Assembly (NCBI RefSeq): GCF_050624435.1
Contig: NC_134536.1
Span: 8,064,758 to 8,128,757 of the forward strand
Direction: 5' to 3'
Length of the DNA stretch: 64,000 bases
From: Tenrec ecaudatus
Lineage: Eukaryota > Chordata > Mammalia > Afrosoricida > Tenrecidae
Numbering within the stretch: the first letter of the stretch is position 1; every line of letters starts with the position of its first letter. The notes under the pieces are model-generated. The model had not been told where the DNA came from. It made no database searches and was given only the letters and a program-made list of their open reading frames with translations. Of the stretch, positions 12,095 through 24,988 are shown one piece after another. The position numbers were made by a program, and so were the translations under genes.

Positions 12095-12537
12095 CTGCAA
12101 AGGAAAGAGTTATTCATCACAAAATGAAGATAAAACTCTCAGCATGCTTCTTTGTTTAGTTATTATGGCGACCAATGTGCATGTACAGAACTGTCACAGT
12201 AAGATGTCCTACGATTACCATCTTCTTCACTGGAACACAGCCATCTTCTGCAGCTCAGGATTGTGTCAAAGCAGCAGCAAAGAGAAACCTTATGCAAAAA
12301 GCGCCCACATGGCCATTATTGCCTCTATTATATTAAATCATTGACCTGAAACCAATCTCACTTTAAATTGTAATTCGAAATATAAACAGGTCAAGTGTGT
12401 ATCAACATTAATGACTATAAGGTCTTTACTGGCTTTTCTGAGCAGGAAAGTTCTTGAAGTTACATGCAACATATATTACAAATGTATATTTCTTTAAAAT
12501 CAATACCTACAATCTGGCTTGATAGTCAGTGGATACT

Positions 12538-12556
12538 CCCCCCCCCCCCCCCCCCC
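12538..12556. repeat. Poly-C tract (19 C)
   Basis: An uninterrupted run of 19 C near the 5' end of the family B copy. Length may vary between reads. Confidence 0.95.
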
Positions 12557-12812
12557 GCCTAAACTCAACCTGAATTTGTTCAAGGTGTAAAGGGTCTCTT
12601 GCTTGTTCCATGACAAAAATTTCTTCCCTGGCTTTAAAAATATTGATTGTGGTCCTTTCTTTCTTACTCACTGTTTGTATTATCTTTAGAGTACTACTGT
12701 TTTATCCTTTCTACTTTATTTCATTTTTGTTCTTTATTATGTCTGTTGGGTTTATTAGTTTGTGAAACACACAAGGAATGGATGCACAGAGATAACTGAT
12801 ACAAGGATTTGT

Positions 12813-12886
12813 AGTGTGTGTGTGTGTGAGTGAGTGTGTGAGAGTGTGTGTGTGTGAGAGTGTGTGTGTGTGTGTGTGAGTGTGTG
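12813..12886. repeat. (GT)n/(GTGA)n microsatellite
   Basis: GTGTGTGTG runs interrupted by GTGAGTGAG and GAGAGTG units, inside the family B element. Confidence 0.95.
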
Positions 12887-13511
12887 GAGAGTAGAAGAAC
12901 TTCAGGGGTAAACCACTAAGGCAGGAGTGGGAGGGAGCACTAGAATTGAATGTGACTACACAACTCATTTTAAAGGCAATTTAACCATGAAGTGGGGAGG
13001 GAAGGGAGAGGATAGTCTAAAATGGATTGTGGTAATGATTGTACAAGTCTTAATATTATTCAAGGACTGAATTGTACAACATGTGGATGATGTGCCAATA
13101 AAACTGTAAAAGAAAAAAATCAATACCTACAAATAAGAATGGAGTTAAGTATTCTTGCTGGAAATGCATGTCGAGGGCTTCATACAAGGCAGTGTAGTGT
13201 ACTCGGCGACACCGCTCTCGCACACTTGCCAGAATAGATCTACTGCATGGAATGAGGTGTGTTCATTAACCAGTTTTTTTTATAGTCACCAATCCCTTAA
13301 CTAATTATTTTTTGGTTGTTGTGCTGTCTTAAATTGGGACACAACCGCAACAGGTTTCTATCAAAGTTGACACATAATTGAGACTTTAGTCACGTTATAA
13401 AATAATATCCTTAGACACAAATCTAAGATAGGAGTTGCTTATAAGTACTATTTACTACCTCCTTGACTAAAACAGGAGTGTCATCCTGTCAACACAGACT
13501 CCCAACTGCTA

Positions 13512-13674
13512 GTGTCACATCACATGCTGTTGTGTGCCTCGGAGTTGACGCCAACTCAGAGCCCCTACAAGACAGGGCAGAACTGGTGTTTCCAAGACCA
13601 CTCTTTACGGGGTGCACTGTCACATCTTTCTCCCATGCACTCAGCCAATGCACCACCAGGGTTCCTTGCAACAT
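13512..13674 (-). repeat. AfroSINE
   Basis: GGAGTTGACGCCAACTCAGA, AGACAGGGCAGAACTGG, TCTTTACGGGG and GCACCACCAGGGTTCC follow reverse SINE order. Confidence 0.85.
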
Positions 13675-13689
13675 GTTACTTCAGGACTC

Positions 13690-16600
13690 TATATCACAAA
13701 ACTGTTACCAAACACTCATACATTTTTCAAAAGTTTTTAAACCTAAGCAATAACAAGGGATTGTTGGTTGACGTTTCAAAGGGCTGATATAGATGTGTGA
13801 TATTTGAAACTTAAATAGGAAGTTTAAGAATCTTGTAATTGAGTTAAATATAGAATGAGCCTCCTGGTTATTAGTGCCCCCCGCCCCTCCCCAATGAAAA
13901 AATAGGTATGATGAATTTTGGTCCTTCTTTCTTTTGGTAGTGTTTTCAGTTGCCTAATATGTTCCTTCAGACCATACTGAGCCTGTCCTCCTGTCATAGA
14001 AATTCTAAAAATGGGAATATTCTTTGAAGCAGTATTGCAAGGGTCTTTAGATCTAGCATGTGTAACCAAACTTAATTCAGATAAAGTCTGTGATTTAAAC
14101 TGCTTTACAATGGTGTGTGGTGCAGGGAAACCTGGCTCACTACGGTTCAAAGGAGCCCGCAGAGAAAGCCAAGAATCAGAAGGTGGCAAGGGCGTGATGC
14201 TTTCATCAGGCAGCTTTCGGAGCTCCTCCAGCTCACTGCTCCTGCAGCTCCTTTCCCACATAAGCCCTAGAATTCACAGGGGCTTAAATGCCCCAGGAAC
14301 CACAGGAGGGGGAAAGCCAAAGTATGCAACCATCCTCTAAGACATCGGAGCCCCCCATTTACTGCTGGGGCTCCACAAACCATTTTCTAGCATCTGTGTT
14401 TTCCAACCAACTTGGCACTTCTTCCTTTGTACGTGCATTTAATGACGATTGGGACAGAAGGCACCTGTAAAACTAAAACATTAATTTGTAGCTTAATTTA
14501 AAACCCCACAGGAAACATCACAAATCCTAAGACAAAAAAGTATCTCATTGATAAAATTTCATACCTTTTCTTTCATAAATTCCTGCTCTCAGATAATCCC
14601 TGTCTTGTAAAATTCAATAGCTAAGACAAATATTAAAATAAAAACTGTTTTTAAACATGCTGTAATTTTGTCATTTTATTAGCGATGTCATGAAATAGTC
14701 ATATCATGCGTTATCACATCACAAAAAGGAAAGACGAGAATTCAATGAAAAGTGAACCGTTTTGGAACAACTTGTTAAAATGAGAAAAAAAATCCAATCC
14801 AGTAATAAAAGAATCCACACAGTGATTGGAAAAACCTTCAGAGGAAACACTGAGAAAACCAAATGGACACCATGTATCTGCTGGCTCTGTGGCTCTGAAA
14901 GGGGCAAGCTGGGTCCTTTGGGAAGAGATGTTCACCCAGTGACTGAAATGTTGAAATGCAAACTGAAAGTGGCCACCATACTGAAACCCCCCACATCTTA
15001 AGGGTCTGCACTGTCCGGAGAACGAAATATCTGACTGACTGAGGTAGAAAGGAGAACTACTTCCGGGAATTTTCTCTCTAAAAAGTAAAGCCAAGATTAG
15101 GTGGGTGAATGACCATTCTATTTAAATTACTCCCCACACTGTTTGAATGACTGGTTCGTTCCACGTAATATTCCATATATATATTCTGATTTAAAGCTTA
15201 TTTTAATTCACCTGTAGGTGATCAAAATAAAAAATTATGTAACTATAAAAATAATTTAGATGTATTAAAACATGGGAAGACATTCAAGTTATTAAATGAG
15301 AAACACAAAGAGGAAAATAAAGCTGTAAAACACCTGTATAAATGGGATAATCACATTTGTGTCAAACAAACATACATAAAATGATCTGTGTACATGTAAA
15401 TGAGCCTGATGATAACCCAAGCAATTAACAATGGTTTCTGCTAGTCCGGAGACTAGCCTGGGTAAGGTCAGGATCATTCCCAGAAGTGACCCTCATTTTT
15501 CATCACTACCTGTTCCCCACTGTTTCAATTTTATACACAACCACATATTTCCTATTAATTAAAAAAAAAAAGACCTCAAGGTGACCACTACCTAAGTGTC
15601 AAAGGAAGGTGCTCGTTATTTTGAATCCATGCTAATAACACAATTTTGAGTTACTTGGATTTCTAATACTTTAGGCATTTCCACTGTGACCTACCCTGGA
15701 GCCTTAATGCTGCACAATAAGCTCATTTTGAACAGATTATTACTTACCCTCTAACCCCCACAAATGGTGAGAATTTTAGAAGCGAATTTCTTGCTGAAAA
15801 GTCCCAAACAACTTCTTAAACCCACCCTGTTGCCCCACAACCAGTTCCCTAAAGCACAAACATACAAGATACTTACAATTGATTTGAACGATTAAGAGGG
15901 AACTTAAGTCTCCCTGTTAAAACTGAGCATAAACGCTGGGACAAGCTGGAACCTTTATCTTCCACTCATCTTAGACTCCATGATCACCAAGGGACAATTC
16001 GAATTGGTGACTTAAGAGAATGAGCTGACGAAAACATTCACCTCCAGGATTGGATGGAAGCATGAAGAAAATAATTCCTCATTTATCTAAATGAGCAAAC
16101 AAATTTGCTAAAATGATGACTAAAAACCTTTTCAATTCAGTGTCTCACTTAGGCCAGCCCACAGTTCAGCACAGTACTGCCTCAATCTTCTGGAAGGCAC
16201 CCTGTGAAGCTGTCCCACATTAATTGCGGATAACTGCATATCCCGGGATAGTGTCAAAAAGTACCCAATGTCAAATGTCCTTGTTTACGGTGGCAGCTGG
16301 AAAGACTGAGACAGAGGGAGCCTTTTCCTTCACTCTGAAGAGCACAGCAACAGTTTTTTTTTCCCCACGAGCAACCTGCTCTCCACAGGCCCCCAAATTA
16401 AAAGGTTAAAGTACAACAAAGTCATCATAATATACCTCAAACTTAAAAAAAAAAAACCCCAACTATTTCAAGGCACATTTAATATCATGAGTGCAATACA
16501 AAATGCCCCAATACAATGAAGGAACACATCCCCCACTACCACCACCACAATGCACTTTCAACAGGGGCCTGTTAAATGGAAGAGGGAGTCAATCGATTTC

Positions 16601-16895
16601 ATTATTGGGGGTGGGGGGTCGACGTCTCATCACAGCCAATATCCTTATACAATCTAGTTATGAAATGAATGTTTATAATTCTTTGAACAGTTCGAACCTG
16701 ATTTGACAACCACACCTCCATGTTTGTACAGTCCTTGGGAAGATTGTCTACAGCATTAGAGATCATTCAGAGAACACACCATTGATTTAGAGCACGGATT
16801 TAAGGCTTGATCGAGTAACAGAGCCCCTAACAAAATGGTTCATGTAGGACTACTTGTACTGACATCTATCAGTTGACTCTCTCGACTATTGAAAG
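13690..16895. other. WTAP intron 6, no repeat recognised
   Basis: About 3.2 kb of A/T-rich intron with no recognisable SINE, LINE or exon. An AATAAA on the minus strand near 14674 could serve as a distal intronic poly(A) site, but many such hexamers occur by chance. Confidence 0.45.
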
Positions 16896-16899
16896 ATGG

Positions 16900-17451
16900 T
16901 TTTTAGCAAATAAACCCTTTCAAGGCAAATGACCTCATTGCAGTTGACCAGAAGTCCAACGACAAATCATAGAGTCACTGTGCTCAAGGTTAACAGTGAT
17001 GCATATCCGTTTTTCTATGTTACTGGAATTGTACATGTTCAATTCATGATTTAATATCTCTAGGTTTTCATTCCTCCAAACTGTCTGAAGACACCGTGTG
17101 CCACAGACTTAAGACTTCTGCGTCTCCCTCTATTTTCTTCAAACAGAAACATTCCTCTCAAGTGTCTAAAATTCCTAGAAGGGGAATTTTTCGGAGGCAG
17201 CCACTTCTTCGGAATAGTCCGATGACATCAGGCCTCTGAAGCAAGGGGAAGGGAAGAGAGAAAAACTGAAATACAAGGTTCATCTGGTAAGTTTTACATT
17301 AACCATTACAAGCTGGACAATATAAGAATGTGGCTTTTTGGCTCAAAAAGTCTGAGTCTTGGTGTGGAAACGAGTACTTGGCTGTCCCACCACAGCTTTC
17401 TCGCAGTGGGACTGTCAGGGAAGTCTTGACTGGGGAGTATGATTTGTTTAC
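16900..17451 (-). other. WTAP: Possible 3' UTR of WTAP short isoform
   Basis: Immediately downstream (minus strand) of exon 6 lies about 550 bases free of recognised repeats. If the exon 6 donor is skipped, this becomes the 3' UTR after the Arg151 TAA. ATTAAA hexamers on the minus strand occur near 17050 and 16477. The role is inferred from the described human short isoform; no transcript evidence is available here. Confidence 0.4.
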
Positions 17452-17630
17452 CTATCAGGCGTAAACTTCCAGGCACTCAGTTCATTTTGGGCTTGTTCCA
17501 GTTTGTCTTTAGTCTGTTCCAGTTCACCTTTCATTTTTAGGAAAAACAAGTTGATTGCTGGGTCCACCATGGTTGATCTCAGTTGGGCAACGCTAGGCTG
17601 CTGAACTTGCTTGAGGTACTGGATTTGGGT
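17452..17630 (-). CDS. WTAP: WTAP exon 6 (residues 92-151); carries stop for short isoform
   Basis: A 179-base exon with acceptor ttttgcacag and donor gtaaac on the minus strand. It encodes TQIQYLKQVQQPSVAQLRST and continues to ELSAWKFTPD. Splicing joins the last AG to T of the next exon to give Ser151. If the donor is not used, the frame reads GAT AGG TAA, so the protein ends after Arg151. Human WTAP has a described short isoform of this same length and ending, so the exon probably serves both products. The intron is about 10.4 kb upstream and 5.4 kb downstream. Confidence 0.97.
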
Positions 17631-17914
17631 CTGTGCAAAACAAAAGAAAGAATTACTACCAAATCAAAGGAAACACAGCCTCTGCCCCTTTGACCTGAAA
17701 AATTCTCTATTAATTTGAAGTTCTTCCTAATGAAATTAAGGTCACTTGATTAGATTATTGTCATAATTGGAGCTCGTAAGTTAAGAGACTTTATCTTTTC
17801 CGGCCAACCCAAACTATAGCCTCCACCCCGAAACAAATACAAACACAAACACACACACACACCTATATACATATAGAAACACTGGTGGTACATTGGTCCA
17901 AGCATTCCGCTGCC

Positions 17915-18046
17915 CACCGAAATGTCATCTGAGCCTACCAGCTTCTCTGAGAGACAATGATGTAGCAGCCTGAGTCTGTAGAGATTTACAGCCTTGGATA
18001 ACATTTAGAATCGACTCATTGGCAATGGGCTTGGGTTTTTGGTATA
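17915..18046 (+). repeat. AfroSINE, internally deleted
   Basis: CCTACCAGCTTCTCTGAGAG, ATGATGTAGCAGCCTGAGTC and GATTTACAGCCTTGGA match the older subfamily, then the copy jumps to AGAATCGACTCATTGGCAAT at its 3' end. Confidence 0.75.
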
Positions 18047-18097
18047 TACATGGGGGCTTGAAAATGTCCCTGGGAAAATGGAATTCAAAGATAATAG

Positions 18098-18637
18098 TAT
18101 TGCCCCAGCATAGCACCGAAGAAACACACCAACTTTCCTCTAGTTCTTTGGTGCTTCCTCACCCCACTATCATGACCTCAATTCTACCTTACAAATCAGA
18201 TTAGACCAGAACATGCACACTGCTACAGATAAGAGCCTGAAACACAGGGAATCCAGAATAGATAAATCCCTCAGGGCCAACAAGGAGAGTAGAGATACCC
18301 GGATGATTAGGGGAAGGTGAAGAGAGAAATGAGGAATTGATCACAAGGATAAATCTATGACCCTCTCCCAGGGGGATGAATAATGGAAAAGTGGGTGAGG
18401 GGGGGACAGAGGACGATGTAAGATATGGAAATAATAATCTATAACTTATCAAGGGTTCGTGACGGAGGGCGGGCGGGGAAGGGAGGGGGAAGAAATAGGG
18501 AGCTGATATTAGGGGCTCAAGTGGGAAGAGAATGCTTTGAAAACGATGATGGCAGCTATGTGCAAAGGTGCTTGACACACTGGATGAATGTATGGATTGT
18601 GATAAGAGCCCCCAATAAAAGTATTTAAAAAATTGCT
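18098..18637 (+). mobile_element. Family A retroposon
   Basis: ACCGAAGAAACACACCAACT, CTCACCCCACTATCATGACC, the TTCTACCTTACAAATCAGAT block, then the purine-rich GGGAAGGGAGGGGG region and a CCCCCAATAAAAGT signal. It is an older subfamily than the copies at 23.8 and 61.4 kb. Confidence 0.82.
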
Positions 18638-19042
18638 CCATGACGTTTTGGAAGCCCTTTTTGTATATGTGTATATAAAATACTGACATCCACTGTAAAA
18701 AAAAAAGTTTAATTATAAAGATAAAGTTTAATACTCCATTTATTGTAAACTGGCTAACATAGACTTATAATGTTACTGTTAAGTTACGTTGTAATTAAAG
18801 AATGTTCCCAATTAAAAAAAAAGTATGTTGCATGTTAAAATGGGGTAAGATTTTCATCATCTTTCATTATGTAGTAAATATCATTTATGTGAAAGTTTTA
18901 GTTTACTACTGGTTTGTTCTATTTGTGCTTATGGAAATTATTCTACATAATTTTGAAAAAATATATTAGGTATATGATTAAAATGAGATACATGTGCACC
19001 CCAACATTAAAAAATATATAGTTCCCACATTTACATGGAAAA

Positions 19043-19252
19043 GGAACTCTAGTAGTTCAAAGGACTACGTATTGCATTGCTAATCCAAGGGGCCGTGGAT
19101 CAAGACCACCAACAAACAGCTCTGAGGGAGAATGAGGAGGCAGCCTGCTCTGTAATGAGTTATAGTCTTGGAAATCCTACAGAGAAGTTCTATTGTCCCA
19201 TAGGGTCATTATGAGTTGGAATTGACTCACAGCAGCAGGCTGATGTTTACAT
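19043..19252 (+). repeat. AfroSINE
   Basis: GGAACTCTAGTAGTTCAAAG head, a CTCTGAGGGAGAATGAGGAG middle and ATTATGAGTTGGAATTGACT near the 3' end. Confidence 0.87.
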
Positions 19253-19394
19253 TTCAGTTGAATAAAAGCAACCCTGTATAGCACTTTATGCCAAAGTAAA
19301 GAATTCATTTTTCATCTTTTGAGACTTCAATTACATTAACTGTAAAGTTGGAGAACTAATCTAGTTTGTTGTTTTTGTTTGTTCGTTTTTGAGA

Positions 19395-19490
19395 GACTAA
19401 ATAAGCCAGCTGTACAGTACAAAATTAGACTAGAATTCTAGTCCTCAGGTCTCCTGACTCCCAGCCCAGTCCTTTCCACCATCCGGAACC
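19395..19490 (+). repeat. MIR fragment, weak
   Basis: TCTAGTCCTCAGGTCTCCTG followed by ACTCCCAGCCCAGTCCTTTC resembles the MIR end. Confidence 0.45.
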
Positions 19491-20020
19491 CTCTACTTAC
19501 ACAGTAAGCCTCCAATTTCGCCCTCAGTTGTATACTACTTATTAGCATTCTAAAAATGCACCTCTAAAATATAAAATAGTTTTAGTCAGTATTAATGTCA
19601 TGACTTTCTTCACACACAAAACAAATCTGGTGCAAAACACCATGTTCCATGCTAAGTCTTAAACAGGAGTAAAGTTAAAAGTTCAACAATCGTTGATGTC
19701 TAGCATCCATTTATTAAAAGACACAAGACCAGGAATATATTCAATACTGTTTTACTGAGCAAACAGAAATAATCCTTCATTTATAGAGACTTCAAAAAAG
19801 TGTAACTTGGGAAAACAACGTAGTGTCAACCAGGCTGCACACACTATGGACTCATACTCCTTACTAAGAAGGTACTGGCTCTGGAACACTGTTATTGTTC
19901 AGGGGCACAAAGTGCCAAGTGGAGGGATGTTTAGTTATTTACCGTGAAATAGGTCTGAAGCTTAGTGTCTGATAACGATCAAGGCCAGATTTATCATCAC
20001 TATGGGGAAGAGCAAACTAA

Positions 20021-20098
20021 AAGGGGCTTCAAAAGCTCATGGAAAATTGTAATTTAAAAAATCATGGAATTTTCCTATGAACCTCTGAACACCCTCAT
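20021..20098. mobile_element. Short palindromic MITE (mariner-like)
   Basis: AAGGGGCTTCAAAAGCTCAT at the left mirrors TTCCTATGAACCTCTGAACA plus CCCTC at the right. Confidence 0.7.
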
Positions 20099-21276
20099 TT
20101 AATAAACTGCTCCTTCTCCTAGCTAAGAACTAAAGTAATACTTGAGGATGTAAAAGTCCAAGGGCCTGCACTTAGTGAGATATAGCTCAAGAGCTTAATC
20201 AGTCTGGTTTCTTGGCAGTACATTTCCAAAAATATTCTCAATTGTAGAAAAGTCAAACACTTTTCTCCATTCATTAACAATATGAGATACAGTACTTAAT
20301 AGTACCTGATAAAATAGAAACATTCCTTTATGTTCTCTAGCCATAAGCTAGTATATATTATTTATTGACATCTTCACTGTCACTGGGGTAGGAGAAAAAA
20401 AATTTTAAGAACATGATCATATCTATTCGTAGGGCAGGGCTTATCAAAAGATCATGTAACATTTCTCAGGGGTTTACCAGCAGAGGAAGCTATCTGAAAG
20501 AGAGAAACAATGGAGGAGCTGACAGAATCTGAACAGATCTGACAAAGGATGATGGAAGGTTTAACAGAGAGGGGGTTATTAATCACAAAAAGGAAACAGG
20601 TCTCACTAGAACAAATTCCATGAGCTAGGGAAGAGAAAAGTAAAGGAATGCTTTAAAAATTAGTTTTATTCCGCCAGCCATTTGGGTTGACAGGCAAAAA
20701 GACTTGTAAAAAATGAGGAATACCACCAAGGAGAGCAGAAATGATTAAGATTTTCATTATAAATAAACAGTAAAATATTTAAGAGAATCAAGAAAAGAAA
20801 ATAGTTCCCTTGGTAAACTTAAGACACTTAAAACCAGCTAGATAAATAGACTGGTGGGCATGACAGAGATTGTATGTAGACAAGAAAGAGTATAGTGAAA
20901 AGTTCAGACATGAGCTCATATGCCAGAACACACAGAAGACAGTCCAGAACACACAACTCTGTAGAGCTATCTGAAGGGGTACCAACAGTCAAATGCTTCA
21001 TGGCTAAGCAAACAACAAGTGACAGGATGCCAATGCAGAGGCACCGAGAGCGAAAGGAGCACGCTGAACACACGTGGCTGCCCTGAGGGGGGATGGATTT
21101 GGTGGCAACAGATTATGCATACCTGGATCCCAGAAACTGAAGGCATAGTTAGCAAATCATTTTAAATGACAAGTATCTAATACCATCAAGATGGCAAGGT
21201 GTCCCTCCTTCCTGCTTAAGGACAATCTCACCAGCTGCTTGTTTAAAACAACTTCCTCCAGCCACCTCCTCTATCA

Positions 21277-21422
21277 GAAGCCCTGGTGACCCAGTGTGGG
21301 CTGCTAACCAAAAGTTAGGGGGTTCAGTCCCAACAGCTACTCCTCAAGGTTTCCGAGACTGTTGTCTTCGTGGGAGTCAGCCTACTCTGTCCTATAGAAA
21401 TGCTTGGGAAAAAAAAAAAAAT
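21277..21422 (+). repeat. AfroSINE
   Basis: AGAAGCCCTGGTGACCCAGT head, CTGCTAACCAAAAGTTAGGG, CTACTCTGTCCTATAGAAAT and an A tail. Confidence 0.87.
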
Positions 21423-21920
21423 CCCATCCTTGCCAACACTTGCGCCCTCTATCTCCCCCATTTGAATGACAAGCCCACCGTTGTTCACAGTTGTCAACAA
21501 GTCCACTCCATTTCCAGGCTACCTTACCCCTTTCCATATACAGAAAGAAGTGGGCCATTCACAGGTGGTGGTATTTTTAAGACCCCGTTCACAGCTTTGG
21601 TGTCCAACCAGCTCATAAGAGGGCTGCCCTTGTTTCTTTGGGCCACAAATTTCCAAAGTGTTTCAACTTTTAACAGTTCTCTCATTACTCAAATAAATCA
21701 CTGCAGTCTTGCTTCTGACTCCACTGTCCGAAAGGATGATAACCTCTTAAATCGCTCAATTCAATACGCAACCTATAACTCATATTTTACTGAAGCTTAC
21801 TTTTTGCAACTAACGCTATTCTCCATTCTTTGCTATTTTGTAGAAATCGTTTTATTTTCTCAGTTCCCTGAACTAGATTTTGTTGTTCCCTTCTCATTTA
21901 GCCTTCCAGGCAGGATCTTA

Positions 21921-22112
21921 GAAGCCCTGGTAACACAATGGGTTTCAAAGCTGAAATGAATGGTCCAGACTCACCAGTGTCTTCCTGGGAGAAAATACTT
22001 GGTGATCAGCTTCCAACAATCATGGCCTAAGAAACCCTATGAGGCAGTTCAACTCTGTCTTGCAGGGTTGTTTGCAAAGAGCAGGCATTAACTTGATGGC
22101 ACACAACAACAC
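21921..22112 (+). repeat. AfroSINE
   Basis: GAAGCCCTGGTAACACAATG head, GAAACCCTATGAGGCAGTTC block and a TTGATGGCACACAACAACAC tail, the CAACAA-type end shared with the RTE. Confidence 0.85.
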
Positions 22113-23829
22113 ATTCTGTCCCTCATCCTGTCACCCAAAATAGACCCTGGCAGCCATCTGCGATTCTTCCTAAATGTCCTCATTTCTTCTCCCACAAACA
22201 TCCCACTTCCATCAGTCCTGTAGATTATACCTCCAAAAAAACTGTGAAATATCCCCTCTTACGGCCACTTCACTCAGATCTCATCTGAGTTATTCAAGAG
22301 CCTTCCAAATGGTTTTCTTGCCTAGTTTTGTTCCTCTCAAATACATCATCAGTACTCAAGGCAGAGTGAAGTACCTGAGATACACACCTCATCAGCCACA
22401 CCCATTTGTGGCCTGAAATGTTTTTGCCAGCTCCCCTTTCAGAACAGAACACGTAAAGCCCTCTCTCCACCTAAAGTTTCACATTCTATGGAAACAGAAC
22501 TACTCTCTCCTGTCCCATGTAATTGTGTCCTTTTGTGTTTCTGCTCCCACTGCCCTTTGTCTGCCAAACATCACTCCCCTGTAACTGAAGGAAAAGAGAA
22601 AAACCAAACAGTGAGTTGTTTCACAGCTAGTCCTAGGAGGAGAGTTGTAAAAGTTAAGGCTGTAAAGGACAATGTTAAAGGTGACTTGATCATAAAAGAC
22701 AAGGGTGATGAGGCTTTACCAAAAAGACTTTGAGTAGACATCTGAATAAAGTAAGCCTTATGGGCAAGGGACAGATATAGGAGACCTAGAAATGAGTCAA
22801 CAGAGACCAGACTAAATGATATCCTCAAGGTACACTGAAGCCCTGGCATGTTCCTGCGGCTGGGTTTAGAAATAGGATTTTAGATATTGACCAAAGTAGA
22901 AGGGGTCTTGATTCTTCTGAGTGGAGTTTCATAAAAAGGAGTCCCACAAAGGCTCACTGCCTCACTTGCCAGGATGGCACCTGGCTACCAGTACGGAACA
23001 AAGTCATCAAAGATTCCAAAGGAGACTTCTGATCAGAAGGTGAAAATGCAGAACAGAGTTTCAAAGTGTTACAGGGTCGTGACTTTCTGGAGCCATCGAT
23101 GGTGGATGAGCCCTTGAAAGTACTCCCCTGAGACAATCTTTAATTTGTAATAACAACAGCAACAAAACTCTGACACCTTCAAACTGAATAATAGCTATCC
23201 ATATGGGGTAAAAATCTCACAACTACCTTGAAAGATGTTTGAGAGTGAAACCTTAAGAGGGGGTGAGCTTATGCTAACGAGGACGCCACAGGAACACAGG
23301 AGGGTGAGAAAGGCTGCACTCCTTGAAGAAGATCATCAGTGCCATGGCATACCTAAGACCCTGGTGAATGAGTCTACTTTGCTGTGTGATGCTCAACTAC
23401 AACAAAATAGAGCTTAAAGAAAAAAGAAATCATTATTAAGACGCAGAACTTACATCTTTCAGAAAAGTTAACTCAAAATGGATCACAGATCAAAATTTAA
23501 AGCACAAAACTATTCTACAAAACACCACAGAAAAATCTAGGTAACTATGGCTTACCTAGATTTTAGATCCACTATCAAAAGGAGATTCCAGACAGAAAAA
23601 ATTGGGAAGTTGGGTTCATAGCATTAAAAAAAAACAACTGGTGAAAGACACTATGTTAAAAGAATAAAATGCCCTTATCAACAGATTGGGAAAAATATAT
23701 TGGCAAAAAGAAAAAAGTATTATCTGTCAAGTAAAGGACTTATACTCAAGGTACACAAAGATCCACAAGACACAGCAATGGGAAAGCAACCCAATTATAA
23801 GACAAAAGACTGAACTGAAACCTTATCTT

Positions 23830-24577
23830 AAGAAGATATGCAGAGCCCCTCATAGAGGGGCTTAGGAGAGGAGATGGGTTAATTAGGGTGTGAGGTAGTA
23901 TCGATGAAGAACACAGCTTTCCCCCAGATCCTGGATGCTTCCTCCCCCCAACTACCATGATCCGAATTCTACCTTGCAGGGCTGGATAGGACAGAGGCTG
24001 TACACTGGTACATATGAGGGTTGGAGATACAGGGGATCCAGGGTGGATGATACCTCCAGGACCAAGGGCGTGAGGGACGATGCTGGGAGAGTGGAGGGTG
24101 AGTGGGTTGGAAAGGGGGAACTGATTACAAGGAGCCACATGTGACCTCTTCCCTGGGAGAGGGACAGCAGAGAAGGGGGGAAGGGAGACCCCGAATAGGG
24201 CAAGATATGACAAAATAACGAGGTATAAATTACCAAGGGCATATGAGGGAGGGGGGAAAAGGGAGGGAGGGGGGGAAAAAAAAGAGGACCTGATGCAAGG
24301 GGCTTAAGTGGAGAGCAAATGCCTTGAGAATGATTGGGACAGGGAATGTATGGGTGTGCTTTATACAATTGATGTATGTATATGTATGGATTGTGGTAAG
24401 AGTTGTTGGAGTCCCTAATAAAATGTAAAAGAAGAAAAGAGAAAAAAATGATTAGGGCAAAGACTGTACAGATGTGCTTTATACAATTGATGTATGTATA
24501 TGTATGAACTGTGAAAAGAATTGTATCAGCCCCAATAAATTGTTAAAAACAAACAAACAAAAAAGAAGATATGCAGA
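23830..24577 (+). mobile_element. Family A retroposon with 15-base target duplication and doubled tail
   Basis: The target duplication AAGAAGATATGCAGA stands at 23830-23844 and 24563-24577. The 718-base insert starts GCCCCTCATAGAGGGGC (5'-truncated) and ends with two successive tail units: one ending TCCCTAATAAAATG at about 24422, the other CCCCAATAAATTG at about 24540, each with an A-rich tail. It is inserted in the older L1 in the same direction. Confidence 0.93.
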
Positions 24578-24785
24578 TAAAAGCAAACATAGTGGAGAAT
24601 GTTCAACATCATATGTCATTAAAGAATTGCAAATCAAACACACCTATTAAGATGGGTTCAATCTCAAACAATAGTCAAATTGTAATGTGGGCAAGGATGT
24701 GGAACAACAGGAATTCATTGCTGGTGGGAATGTTAAAGAGTATAGTCACTTTGGAAGATAGTCTGTTAGTTTCTTATAAAGTTAA

Positions 24786-24935
24786 ACATCACTCTCCACC
24801 ATCATGGGTTTTGGGGGCTGTAAATGTTTACAGGAGCAGGAAGTCTCATCTTTCTCCCACAGAGTGTAGATGGGATTGAATAACTAATCTTGTGGTTAGC
24901 AGCCCAACGTGTAAACTCCCTACTGCCACCAGGTC
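24786..24935 (-). repeat. AfroSINE within the L1
   Basis: GGGGGCTGTAAATGTTTACA, AGGAAGTCTCATCTTTCTCC and TGGTTAGCAGCCCAACGTGT in reverse order, ending CTGCCACCAGGTCT. L1 sequence resumes directly on both sides. Confidence 0.88.
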
Positions 24936-24988
24936 TAAATATAGTTATGATCCAGTAATTACAATCCTAGGTATTCACTCAATAAAAT

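Larger units (their letters stand above)
12496..13132 (+). mobile_element. Family B retroposon with 17-base target duplication
   Basis: The duplication AAAATCAATACCTACAA stands at 12496-12512 and again, exactly, at 13116-13132. Between them is a 5'-truncated element with CTTGTTCCATGACAAAAATT, a TTTGTATTATCTTTAGAG block, GATTGTGGTAATGATTGTAC and a GTGCCAATAAAACTG signal followed by an A-rich tail. This layout shows LINE-type insertion by target-primed reverse transcription. It lies in the intron between WTAP exons 6 and 7. Confidence 0.88.

Noticed and set aside
21294-21959. Plus-strand frame of 221 codons in WTAP intron 5
   Set aside because: Starts inside an AfroSINE and shows no domain or wobble bias; no splice or poly(A) support.
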